Assembly (NCBI GenBank): GCA_026214975.1
Contig: CM047810.1
Coordinates: 372,001 to 436,000 of the forward strand
Reading direction: 5' to 3'
DNA length: 64,000 nt
Source of the DNA: Gentiana macrophylla
Taxonomy: Eukaryota > Streptophyta > Magnoliopsida > Gentianales > Gentianaceae
Both the position numbers and the translations under genes were made by a program. Positions 45,861 through 54,988 of this stretch are shown here, one piece after another. Within the stretch, counting starts at the first letter, position 1, and the number at the start of each line of letters is the position of its first letter. Below the pieces are notes generated by a model that saw nothing but the letters and a program-made list of their open reading frames with translations, was not told where the DNA came from and did no database searches.

Positions 45861-46418
45861 TACCTTTTTTTTTCTGGACGTGAGCCCATTTTGCACAAAT
45901 TATGCAGATCAATTAACCTATAAATTCGGTGCTACACAATTTTCACAGCCAAGAACACCGAGGAACCGTAACCATTACACACAATAATAACTACTGCACA
46001 AATTCATCAATAGTTAACAATATACCCATAAAAAAGGTAAAATTGAGCCTTCATGATCGATAACAATGGTGACTAAACCAAAAATAAAAAAGGAGGGTTG
46101 TAGTCGAAGAGAAGAATAAATGATATTAAAAAAAAGTTAAACTAGCAATGGATGAATACCTGAAGCAAAGCATCCGATGGGTTTTCTGGAGAGAGCAACC
46201 GGTGATTTTTTTGTCGCAGAAGTTGGAATGATTTGGGTTTTGCTGGAATGGTTTTTTTATTCCAGAATTTATTTTTGCATTCCATTCCATCCATTCCTAT
46301 GGATTTTGGATGGAATGAACATCATCCATTTTCATTCCGTTGGAATCGAAACACATTCCATTCTTAAGTTGCCAAACATTCCATTCCATTCCATTACCTC
46401 AATCCAAACGTGCCATTA

Positions 46419-48490
46419 AGGTATTTGGCTGTTTGGCATTTGCTTATAATTTACATCATGACAATAACAAATTTGCAGCCAGAGGCATTAAATGTGCTTA
46501 CCTTGGTCATGTTCCCAATGTTAAGGGATATTATGTGCTTAATTTTCATACTAAACAAATGTTTGTGGCTAGGGATGTAGTGTTCCATGAATTGTCTTTT
46601 CCATTCAAAGACAATGATCCAGTTTCAGGTGATATCTCTACTTCACCCTTACCAGTTCCTGTTGATCGCTATGTTCCTTGGCATGCCACTAGCACACAGT
46701 CCCACATTCTAGATGATCAAATGCACTATGATGGTTCTGAACCTGTTAATTCAGATGCCTTAGTACCATCAGACTCAAATCAAAACTCAGATGCAATTGA
46801 TTCTATTCAGCCGGATTTTATTGAGAATGTTGAATATGTTGAACACTTAAATACTCACATAAAAGATAATATTTCTCACACCAGGAAGTCACTAGAAATA
46901 GAGAGGCACCTTCTTATTTGAAAGACTACCTATGTAATCAAGTTCAACAAAGAAAGTCTCCTCACACACTAGATGAAGTAGACACTTGGGCACACTTATC
47001 TAATTCTTATCAGACTTATGTGCTAAGATTTCAAGTTTTAGCAGAACCTAAAACCTATGGTGAAGCAGTGCAACATGAGCAATGGAGAGAGGCAATGCAA
47101 AATGAAATTAATGCCCTACAACAAACTCAGACCTGAGAGGTAGTCCATATACCACATGGCAAACAACCAATAGGTTGTAAGTGGGTATACAGAATTAAAA
47201 GAAACTCAAATGGCAGTATTGAAAGATTCAAGGCAAGACTTGTTGCAAAGGGCTACACTCAACAGCTAGGTTTGGATTATGTAGATACCTTTTCTCCGTG
47301 GCAAAACTTACAACAATTAGAACCTTATTGGCTATATCAGCAGCTAAGAAATGGAATCTGCATCAATTAGATGTCAACAATGTATTTCTGCATGGAGATT
47401 TAGAAGAATAGGTGTATATGCAAGTACCACAAGGATTCAACACTGAATCGGGAATGGTGTGCAGATTAAAGAAATCATTATATGGTCTAAAGCAAGCCAG
47501 AAGGCAATGGTACATAAAACTAACCTAAGCTCTGCTTGAGAGGGGGTTCAGGCAATCAAAACAAGACTATAGTCTATTTGTTAAAGGCATTGATGACATC
47601 ATTGTGGCAGTTTTGGTCTATATGGATGATGTTCTGGTCACCGGTCCAAATATGAATGAGATGAAGGAGTTAAAGCAATATATGAATGTGAAATTTGGCA
47701 TTAAAGACTTGGGAGACCTCAAGTATTTCTTAGGTTTGGAGGTGGCAAGGTCTAGTAAAGGAATAATCCTGTCACAGAGAAAATACTGTCTTGAATTACT
47801 TGAGGAATATGGTTTCTTAGGTTGCAAAGCACATAATACTCCCATGGACACTTCAATCAAACTACACACTAAAGATTCTCCACGTCTGGACTCCAACTCT
47901 TACTACATAAGCCTTGTGGGCAAACTACTATATTTAGGATTGACAAGACCAGACATAACCTTTGCCACACAACAACTTAGTCAATTTCTAAACAAGCCTA
48001 CAGAATTACAACTGCAAGAAGCTCATAGGCTACTTAAATATCTAAATAAGTCACATGGACAAGGCATCTTCTTCCCTGCAAAAGACAAATTGGAGTTAAA
48101 ATGCTATGTGGATGCAGATTGGGCAGGATGCAATGATACTAGAAGATCAGTTATAGGTTTTTCAGTCCAGAGCCATGGCTATGGCATCTTGTTAGTTACA
48201 ATGGCTCACCTATTTACTGGCTCAATTCAACATCAAGCAAGAAAGGTCTATTCCCCTGTTCCGTGACAGCAAAAGTGCACTATATATAGTAGAAAGCTTT
48301 GTGTTTCATGAGAGGACCAAGCATATAGAAATAAACTGTCATGTAATAAAGGACAGATATCAACAAGGACTACTAAAACCTCTACCAATCACAACAGAAG
48401 CACAACTTGCAGATTTATTTACAAAACCATTGGACACATCAAGATTTCAAGCCTTATTAAGCATCAACATATATCAGACTCAAAGTTCAG
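46419..48490 (+). pseudogene. Copia B pol, integrase end to RNase H
   Basis: Continues directly after the Harbinger TTA: KVFGCLAFAYN and KCAYLGHVPNVKGY (end of integrase), a spacer, then RT blocks [37 protein letters not shown], a [13 protein letters not shown] box, [11 protein letters not shown] and the YMDDVLVTG catalytic box (about 47619-47645). RNase H follows: LKCYVDADWAGC and, after a shift, HIEINCHVIKDRY and ADLFTKPLDTSRF. Stops near 47136, 47411, 47528 and 48264 break it. Confidence 0.88.
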
Positions 48491-48492
48491 TT

Positions 48493-48501
48493 GAGAGGGG
48501 G
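48493..48501 (+). other. Polypurine tract of copia B
   Basis: GAGAGGGGG lies directly before the 3' LTR terminus TGTTGAAAT. Confidence 0.8.
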
Positions 48502-48843
48502 TGTTGAAATATAAGAAGCAACACAACAAACTGAACTTAAGTATGAAGATTGGCAGCAGCAACATAAAAACGGTTTCACTGAGTCAATAGGTCGCGCGAA
48601 CACCTAGCTCAGAAAACAGTTACATCTTGTACAGCTCCGTTTGATTTGTTGTAACCGTTTTCAATTACAACTGAGACCTCCAACACTCTATTTAAGTAGT
48701 TAGCATTGCTCTTGTAACTTCAGATTGAAGAATAATTCTAATGAAAGTTTTCATGTTCTTCCTCATTATTTTCCTGCTTCTTTAAGTTTCGAATCCTTCT
48801 TGGATTGTTCTTGTTTGTTTGATCATGAAATGATCAAATTCAT
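48502..48843 (+). repeat. 3' LTR of copia B
   Basis: Starts TGTTGAAATATAAG after the polypurine tract and plausibly ends TTCATCA at 48843; a TATTTAAG box lies at about 48690. It differs from the presumed 5' LTR (17226-17473) except for the TTTGTTGTAACCGTTT region, so pairing of the two is inferred from pol continuity, not from LTR identity. No target duplication was found. Confidence 0.65.
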
Positions 48844-48845
48844 CA

Positions 48846-48965
48846 CAAATGACACAACCAATTGACATAACACTGATCTACACATCTATTGATTTTTGTG
48901 GAATATTGATTTAGGTCCCACAATAATCAATGTGGTGACAATTAGTTGTGGTTATATTATTTCTC
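48846..48965. mobile_element. Degenerate hairpin MITE
   Basis: ATGACACAACCAATTGACA on the left is loosely inverted on the right (TGACAATTAGTTGTGGTTAT), around TAGGTCCCACAATAATCAAT. The same family is better preserved at 63588-63757 (ACACAACTAATTGGCA, TAGGTCTCACAATAACCAAT). Confidence 0.55.
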
Positions 48966-49194
48966 GTAGAGAAATACGTGGAAAATAAAGAAATTTATAA
49001 TACAAAGAATAGAGAAATAATAAACTTTTTATTAATGATTCTGCACGCTTTTGCTTCTGAGTACAAAGATAAACTCAATTTATTTATTTATTTATTTATT
49101 TTTTTGTAAAAGCCTAATTTTGAAAACACTATCTTCAAGAGCCGGCAGCTCTCAGCTCTCTCAATCCCTAAACACTCACTTCCTTTTGAATTTA
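48966..49194 (-). repeat. Copia C 3' LTR, part downstream of the MULE insertion
   Basis: On the minus strand this continues the LTR that starts at about 51639 with TGTTTGGAATAAATTCAAG. The MULE duplicated TTGAATTTA here. It contains (AAAT)n at 49077-49100 and T-rich termination-type sequence. The outer end is obscured by the MITE at 48846-48965. Confidence 0.6.
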
Positions 49195-49489
49195 GGGCCA
49201 AAGACCCAAAAGTACATAAAACAGACTTATTGGACTTATAAGGACAAAAAGGAATCTGTTGGACTTATAAGGACACAAATTAGATAGATAGACTCAAATA
49301 CCCTTAATAAAGAAAATTTAAAAAAAAAAGTGGGGGGGGGGGGAGAAGAGGCGCTGTAGTTACTAGCTAGCTAGTTAGTTTTTTTTTTTTTTTCCCGTTC
49401 CTAGCACCTTTTTTTTTTTTTCAGGGACTGTTCAGTTTTTTTTTTTTTTTAATTATTTTTTTATTATTTTTTTTAACGATGTATTGACT

Positions 49490-50400
49490 ATTGCGATACA
49501 ATGACCACCCCCGATACATTGACCACCGCGACGCATTAATCACCCCGATGCAATGACCACCTCGATGCAATGACCATCCTGATGCATTGACCACCGCGAC
49601 GCCCGATGCGATGACCATCGCGGTGAAAAGACACCCCGGTGAAGAGACACCGCGATGAAGTGACACCACGATGTAGAGACACGGCGATGAAGCGACACCG
49701 TGATGCAGAGACACCGCAATGAAGTGACACCGCGATGCAGTAACCACCCCCGATGTAGAGACACTGTGATGCAGAGACACCGCATTGCAGAGACACCTCG
49801 ATGAAGTGATACAGCGACGTAGTGACCACCCGCGATGCAGAGACGCCTCAATGAAGTGACACCACGATGCATTGGCCACGCCAGATCCATTGATCACCTC
49901 GATCACGATGACCACCTCCGATCACGAGACACCACGATCAGATGACCAACCCAATCACGAGACACGCGATCACGGTGACCACCCACGATGCGAGAGACAT
50001 CACGATGTTATAACATTTGACAATGCGAGACATCGCAAATAAGAGACAACGCGATGCAAAGACACCGTGATGAAGTGACACCGCATTACAGAGACATCAC
50101 GATGAAGTGACACCGCAATACGAGACGCCAGCATTGCGAGAGACATCACGATGTTATAACATTTGACGATCGCGAGACACCGCACGCTGAGACACCACGA
50201 TGCGAGAGACACCGATGAAGTGACAACGCGATGCAAAGACAACTGCGATGAAGTGACACCGCATTGCGAGAGACACCGCGATGAAGTGACTCCGCAATGC
50301 AGAGACACCGCGATCGCGATGACCACCCCGATCTGAGAGACACCCCGATCACGAGACACCGCGATGAAGTGACACCGCATTGCAGAGACACCGCAATGAT
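49490..50400. repeat. 16-bp minisatellite of the Pack-MULE
   Basis: More than 40 degenerate copies of a 16-bp unit GACACCGCGATGAAGT/GACACCGCGATGCAGA. It is GC-richer than its surroundings. A longer block (GAGAGACATCACGATGTTAT and following AACATTTGAC) occurs twice, near 49994 and 50142. The unit has no stop codon in any minus-strand frame, and 16 is not a multiple of three, so all three minus frames stay open for 80-165 codons. Confidence 0.9.
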
Positions 50401-50590
50401 GTCTTATTGTATCGATTTATTCAGTGATATCTTATTGTATCGATTTATGTAGTGACATCAATGTCACTTCATTAATTGTCTAATGTATGCAGTGACATAT
50501 GCATTGACATCAATGTCACTTCATTAGTTGTCTAATGTATGCAGTGACATCTGCAGTGACATCAATGTCACTTCATTAGTTATATCAATT
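50400..50590. repeat. Palindromic GACATCAATGTC repeat block
   Basis: Three copies of a unit containing GACATCAATGTCACTTCATT and TGTCTAATGTATGCAGTGAC, preceded by two copies of TCTTATTGTATCGATTTAT. The words GCAGTGACAT and CAATGTC echo the 21-bp minisatellite of the MULE at 4784-6538. Confidence 0.85.
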
Positions 50591-50618
50591 TGGCTTGTTT
50601 GGCAACGGAGAAACTCTA

Positions 50619-50735
50619 ATGGCATGTTTGGATTGCGGTAATAAAATGAAATGATCAATGCTTTTTCCATTACATTATATCAATTTGACTTGTTTGACAA
50701 CGGAGGAATGGAATATCAATTTGGCTTATTCTAAA
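50619..50735. mobile_element. PIF/Harbinger-like end inside the MULE
   Basis: After TAA (50616-50618) comes TGGCATGTTTGGATTG, one base different from the TIR of the autonomous Harbinger in this window (TGGCACGTTTGGATTGA), then a GGTAATAAAATGAAATG subterminal region and GGAATGGAAT. The opposite end is not seen. Confidence 0.5.
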
Positions 50736-51026
50736 AAGATTGAAAACAATAAAGCAAGATCTTTAATTTTCAATCATGCAATCAACAGAGAGAAATTAGA
50801 ATAGCCTTTTAGTCTTTTTTCACTTTCTCTTTTTTTTTTTTTTTTTTTTGAAACCGTAGCTTCTTTCCGGTTTCCCTACAAGAGCATTGACTAGTGGCGG
50901 CAAGCAACATTGACTAGTGGATAAGATATTAGCATTAATTTTTAAGTAGATAAGATAATCCATTATAAATAGCGAGAACCCTTGTCCATTAAATTCCATC
51001 AATTTTGAATTCAAAAAAATTTAAAA

Positions 51027-51480
51027 ATGAAGAATTCATCAATTTCGACTGCATCGTCTCTCTTGTTCTAATTATCTCTTTCTCACCTTCACACTCTGCC
51101 TTGAAGCCAAAATGCCATCTACATGATCGAAAAGCAATAAACAAAATCCAAGCGAATTTTGGCATCAATCCTACGGTGATTGTTGTGATTGGAAGCCTTT
51201 GTTGTTGTATGTGATAAGAATTCTCCTACCGTGTCACCGAGCTTCTCTTCCAAAATGGAATTTTCACCAACATTTCCGGCCAAATCCCGCCGCCGTTGGG
51301 GACCTCTCCTTTCTCAAAATTCTTGTTTTTGATACCGCCTCTAACCTCACCGGAAACATCCCACCAGCCATTACCAAGCTTTCTCAACTTCAATCACTCG
51401 CCATCAACAATGCCCGTCTGTCTGGCCCGATTCCTACTTTTCTTGTAAAACTCAAGAACCTCATTTTCAGAAAATTAGAC
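51027..51480 (+). pseudogene. Captured 5' fragment of a polygalacturonase inhibitor (PGIP) gene
   Basis: Starts ATGAAGAATTCATC (51027) with a hydrophobic secretion leader (LLFLIISFSPSHSA in two frames). The mature N-terminus CHLHDRKAINKIQANFG (family form C...DKxxLxxIKxxFG) is followed after shifts by NISGQIPP, AVGDLSFLKILVFD, NLTGNIPPAITKLSQLQSLA and LSGPIPTFLVKLKNL. These are the leucine-rich repeats at the start of PGIP, a cell-wall protein that blocks fungal polygalacturonases. Only about 150 of about 330 residues remain, with frameshifts near 51070, 51190 and 51290. It stops at the MULE right end. Confidence 0.85.
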
Positions 51481-51621
51481 AGGTGATTTTGAGGGTAATT
51501 TATTAGAATAGGGGTATTTTGGTCTATGTACATATATTATGTCCTTATAAGTCCAACAGATTCCTTTATGTCCTTATGGGGCTAATAAGTATAAAAAACT
51601 ATACTTTTAAGTAATTAACCC

Positions 51622-51639
51622 TTGAATTTATTCCAAACA
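51622..51639 (-). repeat. Copia C 3' LTR, first bases
   Basis: Minus strand TGTTTGGAATAAATTCAA, directly after the purine tract. The MULE interrupts it and it continues at 49194 and below. Confidence 0.6.
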
Positions 51640-51641
51640 CC

Positions 51642-52122
51642 TTATCTCTCCTTGTTTCCCCTTATCTCTCCACAGACTTGGACGTTTGAATTAGCAGCTT
51701 CTTTATTTGAATTTGTGGTGGTATTGTCATTGGAATTGGATGGGTCTTCATTTTCGTTAATAGCCTCCCGCAAACTGGGCCGGGGTTGGAGGCCGAGTTT
51801 GGGAGAGAAGAATCGAAGCGCTGATTTGGTGGCCGGTTTGGTGAACAAGTCTGCAATTTGTAATTCAGCCGGGACATGTTTAGTGACAAGAGAGCCTTGA
51901 GCTACCTTTTCTCGAACATAGTGGTAGTCTAGTTCAATGTGCTTGCTACTGGCATGGAAGACAGGATTGACTGTCATATAGAGGGCACTGAGATTATCAG
52001 AGTAGAGAATCGGTGGTAGCGGAAGTTGAATGCCCAGTTCTTGAAGAATGTAAGTCAACCAGGTGAGTTCAGCAGCTGTATGAGCTAATGCTTTGTATTC
52101 TGCTTCGGAGCTAATAATATAC
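51642..52122 (-). pseudogene. Copia C RNase H C-terminus
   Basis: The minus strand reads YIISSEAEYKALAHTAAELT, LYSDNLSALYM, FHASSKHIELDYHYVREKV and ADLFTKP, the standard end of copia RNase H, then a Ser/Asn-rich tail. On the upstream side it stops exactly where the TRIM LTR begins (52123), and no RT is found beyond it. A purine-rich tract (about 51640-51675, minus strand GGGGAAACAAGGAGAGATAA) and the LTR start TGTTTGGAATAAA follow. Confidence 0.85.
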
Positions 52123-53418
52123 TGTTAAGATAAATTAGGTGTTTGAATAAAAGATTGTTTATTTGTTTTATTTAATTATTCAAATAATATTTGGATAATT
52201 CTTTAGGTTTATCTCATATCATTTCTCTCATATATAATTAAGAGATCCATTTTAAACATTTTTTATTCAATTCAATAAATAAAAGTTTGTGTCTTCCGTT
52301 GTGTATTCTGATCTTCTTTATGGTATCGGAGCCAGGGGCGAGGGTCGTTGTGTATTCTGATCTTCTTTATGGTATCGGAGCCAGGGGCGAGGGTTCGAAT
52401 GCCTTGACAATGGTGAACCCTCGTCCGATCCCTTTCCGCCATCACCGAAAGTATTTCGTCACAGAAAGTTTGCAATTAAGTCACAAATTCATCACCGTCC
52501 CAATTCTCTTCTGCACCATGCATCCACCATGATCCTCCTTCCCAAAATCTCATGACCATCAAATTTATCTATAAATGTCCGATCAATATCCGTGTTCTTT
52601 AATTTTTTTTCAATTTTTGTGCCCATAAATTCCAGAAGGCTAGTCACCAAATAGGGCAGTGCCTCCAACCCAGTCTGTCCGTCCATCATAGTGTCCATTT
52701 TTTTTTTCCTATACACAGTTTGAAAAAAAAAAAAAAAATTCATCACCATATATATTTTTCCCAGATATCATTCACAGCCATCGATCTATAAATCTTTCCA
52801 AATAAATTTTTTATTTTTATTTTTTCAATTATTGTTTTAATGTTGGTTGTTACAAATAAATAAATAATCTGACAGATATAACATCAAATTTTTTCTTTTG
52901 TATCATTCTAAGGCAACAATCATAATGACGACAGATTGTAATGAAGATCGATCACTCCATCGGACGGTGCAAATGGTAGAGCGCGGTTGCAGTCATCAGA
53001 AAAATTGAACATGTTTTTCGACATAAAAAGAAAGAGCCACATGTTAAAAGCGATAAATAGGGGCCAAAAAGTTGAAGCGGAGAGCGTGTTTAAAGGTGTG
53101 GGTGTCAAAAAGCAATATCATCTTCTTGTTGACAGGCAAACATTGCCTCCAAACCGGCAACGTTTGAGGGAGGGTAATAGAAGATAAAATTACAGAAGAT
53201 AAAAATGTTTGATGATATACTGTTAAGATAAATTAGGTGTTTGAATAAAAGATTGTTTATTTGTTTTATTTAATTATTCAAATAATATTTGGATAATTCT
53301 TTAGGTTTATCTCATATCATTTCTCTCATATATAATTAAGGGATCCATTGTAAACATTTTTTATTCAATTCAATAAATAAAAGTTTGAGTCTTCCGTTGT
53401 GTATTCTGATCTTCTTTA
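52123..53418 (+). mobile_element. TRIM-like small LTR element, 1.3 kb
   Basis: Two 198-bp LTRs (52123-52320, 53221-53418) start TGTTAAGATAAATTAGG and end GATCTTCTTTA, differing at about three bases. A PBS TGGTATCGGAGCC follows the first LTR. The last 21 bp of the LTR and the PBS are duplicated with a 49-bp period (PBS at 52321 and again at 52370). No gag or pol. The interior 52400-53190 holds two antisense open frames of unknown identity (52749-52492 and 53108-52920). No clear polypurine tract or target duplication. Confidence 0.8.
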
Positions 53419-53841
53419 GAAAACAAAGGGAAAAAAAAAGGATAGATTTTATATATATAGTACCGTTGTAGTAAGATTACAGACAAGCATTACGCCCTTC
53501 CATTTTCGGTCTATTTTACATAACACACGGTCTAATGAAAATGTAAAAGACATTGAAAATGGAAACATATATATGAAAATTTAGTTAAAGGGAAGGGAAA
53601 AAAAAAAAAGGAGAGATAAAAACATAGGAAGAAGTAACATATGTGGATGTGGATGCATGTATATAAAAAGGAAATAGAAAGTAATCATATAAGTAAATGG
53701 CTGCATGCATGCATGGGTTATTTTAGATCAGTAGACATACATGCATGCAGTGATCATCGAGCTGCCATGGATGGGATGGGATGAGCATTAAGCATTAAAC
53801 ATTGAGCATATATATCTATAGAAGAAGAGAATTAAGTAAGG
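53419..53841. other. AT-rich intergenic DNA, 3' flank of the Cys-rich gene
   Basis: Contains ATGCATGCATGC tracts (53702-53716, 53741-53750) and short TATATA runs. No gene is seen. Confidence 0.5.
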
Positions 53842-54201
53842 TCAAAAAAGCGTGGGTGCGCAAGTGCCTTTGTGATAATTATCTGCAGGTGTAACGAACC
53901 GGCAAGCTTTGCAACCAGGACCACATGGATCCCCACCAACTACATAGCAGTCCGTTGGTGGGCAGATAACTGAAACGATTAGCAGTTGTTTAAAGTGCTT
54001 CTGATTACGCAATTCATCACTTGTCCTCTTTGTTGTTGCTGTTGATGGAAGAGCAACACTATAAGTATATCCTCCACCTCCACCTCCACCTCCACCTCCA
54101 CCTCCACCTCCAGGAAGTTGCTTTCTCATTGCCGCTGACGACGACGACGACGACCCCATGCTATTGCTATTTGCTATTGTCAAATTATGCAACACAATCA
54201 T
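53842..54201 (-). CDS. Small cysteine-rich peptide, 119 aa
   Basis: ATG at 54201-54199, TGA at 53844-53842. A moderately hydrophobic N-terminus (MIVLHNLTIANS) is followed by poly-Ser, a run of 14 Gly encoded by a (CCACCT)n-type repeat on the plus strand, then RTSDELRNQKHFKQ and a C-terminal module with the cysteine pattern CX5CX7CX3CX2CX14C (CPPTDCYVVGGDPCGPGCKA, then a last Cys in GTCAP). Six cysteines suggest a secreted disulphide-bonded peptide. I do not recognise the family; it is not an EPF/EPFL, defensin or RALF pattern. A TTTCAG just before the first Cys codon is a possible splice acceptor, so the module may be a separate exon and the true start may differ. The locus is not inside any transposon I can define. 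Confidence 0.55.
   Translation of the reverse strand: MIVLHNLTIANSNSMGSSSSSSAAMRKQLPGGGGGGGGGGGGGGYTYSVALPSTATTKRTSDELRNQKHFKQLLIVSVICPPTDCYVVGGDPCGPGCKACRFVTPADNYHKGTCAPTLF
54074..54112. repeat. CCACCT hexanucleotide repeat
   Basis: Six to seven CCACCT units, coding for poly-Gly on the minus strand in the Cys-rich gene. Length polymorphism is likely. Confidence 0.85.
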
Positions 54202-54204
54202 CAA

Positions 54205-54700
54205 TACAGCGATATATAATTCATCAGATAAAATAGATAGAGGTGCTTTGGATATCTAAGGAACATGCACCAACACTCTTCAATCTGAGGCTCTGAGCGT
54301 AGTGCACCGTGTGCCGTGTTCGATACTTTTCCAACGCCACCACTGCGCGCGCTCAGAAAATTTTGACAAGGGTCGGAAATTTATCAATTTTTTCCCAGTC
54401 ATCACACATATATTTGTATATTTACCTCATATACGTAATTATAGAGTATGAGATAAAAAATAGAGTGTCAATGATAAAAATAAGGGGGTCGATTCTGGCA
54501 TAGATATCGCTTATTAAAAAAATCTCCACCGTTGTTAAAAAAAAAATTATTTTAGGGGGTCGGCCGCACCCACAAGCTTGTGGGTGGAGCCGCCCCTGCG
54601 CGCCACGCTTCTCGCCACTTGTGAGACACTCTTGTGTTAGATATTTTTTTATAAATAAATATTTTAATTTTCGTTTACATACCAGTTGCCGTACTGATTA
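54205..54700. other. Intergenic DNA
   Basis: Upstream region of the Cys-rich gene. Contains GTGCACCGTGTGCCGTG and AT-rich tracts. No TATA box stands out and no other gene is seen. Confidence 0.4.
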
Positions 54701-54717
54701 ATATTGCCGCAACGAAA

Positions 54718-54988
54718 CGGGGTTCAGAGAAAAGAAGGTTTGCAATTGGTCAAATCTCTTTATGGTCTCAAACAAACCTCTATGCAATGGCATAAAAATT
54801 TCAATAAAGTAATGCTGTAAAACGGATTCAGAGGCAAATAAGTGTATCTACACTACATATAGAAATGATGCATGCATCATTGTTTGCTTATATATGGATG
54901 ATATGCTCATCTTTGGTCTGAATTTGGAATCTATAAAGGAGACCAAGAAATTATTGGAAGTTAACTTTGATATGAAGGATATGGGGGA
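54718..54988 (+). pseudogene. Copia D reverse transcriptase, left part
   Basis: Plus-strand copia [18 protein letters not shown] and QWHKNFNK-like words in alternating frames, then NDACIIVCLYMDDMLIFGLN with the YMDD box at 54891-54902, then ETKKLLEVNFDMKDMG. Cut at GGA (54986-54988) by the CACTA element and resumed at 57282. It has internal stops. Confidence 0.85.

Larger units (their letters stand above)
34286..46415. mobile_element. PIF/Harbinger transposon, 12.1 kb including insertions
   Basis: Ends TGACTCGTTTGGATTGA and, on the other strand, TGGCACGTTTGGATTGA, with subterminal GGAATGGAATGG repeats on both sides, flanked by the 3-bp target duplication TTA (34283-34285, 46416-46418) standard for this superfamily. 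Inside, on the minus strand, are both expected genes: a Myb/SANT-like protein and a DDE transposase. Without the nested gypsy (38419-45350) it measures about 5.2 kb, a normal autonomous size. It also carries nitronate monooxygenase gene fragments. Its removal joins copia B codons YDTL to VFGCLAFAYN. Confidence 0.92.
49195..51621. mobile_element. Pack-MULE carrying a PGIP gene fragment
   Basis: A 2427-bp element flanked by the exact 9-bp duplication TTGAATTTA (49186-49194 and 51622-51630). Ends GGGCCAAAGACCC and, inverted, GGGTTAATTACTT; the inverted ends share AAGGAATCTGTTGGACTTAT and AATACCC and extend for about 120 bp. The interior consists of a 16-bp minisatellite, a palindromic GACATCAATGTC repeat block, a Harbinger-like end, and a 5' PGIP fragment running into the right end. 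It has no transposase. Inserted in the 3' LTR of copia C. Confidence 0.88.

Noticed and set aside
49421..50391. Five overlapping minus-strand ORFs of 81-164 codons, Ser/His/Val-rich
   Set aside because: They are the three reading frames of a 16-bp tandem repeat that happens to lack stop codons on that strand, so openness is a property of the unit and not evidence of a gene.
53842..54201. Assignment of the Cys-rich ORF to the EPF/EPFL family
   Set aside because: The cysteine spacing and the missing C-terminal EPF signature do not fit; left as unknown.
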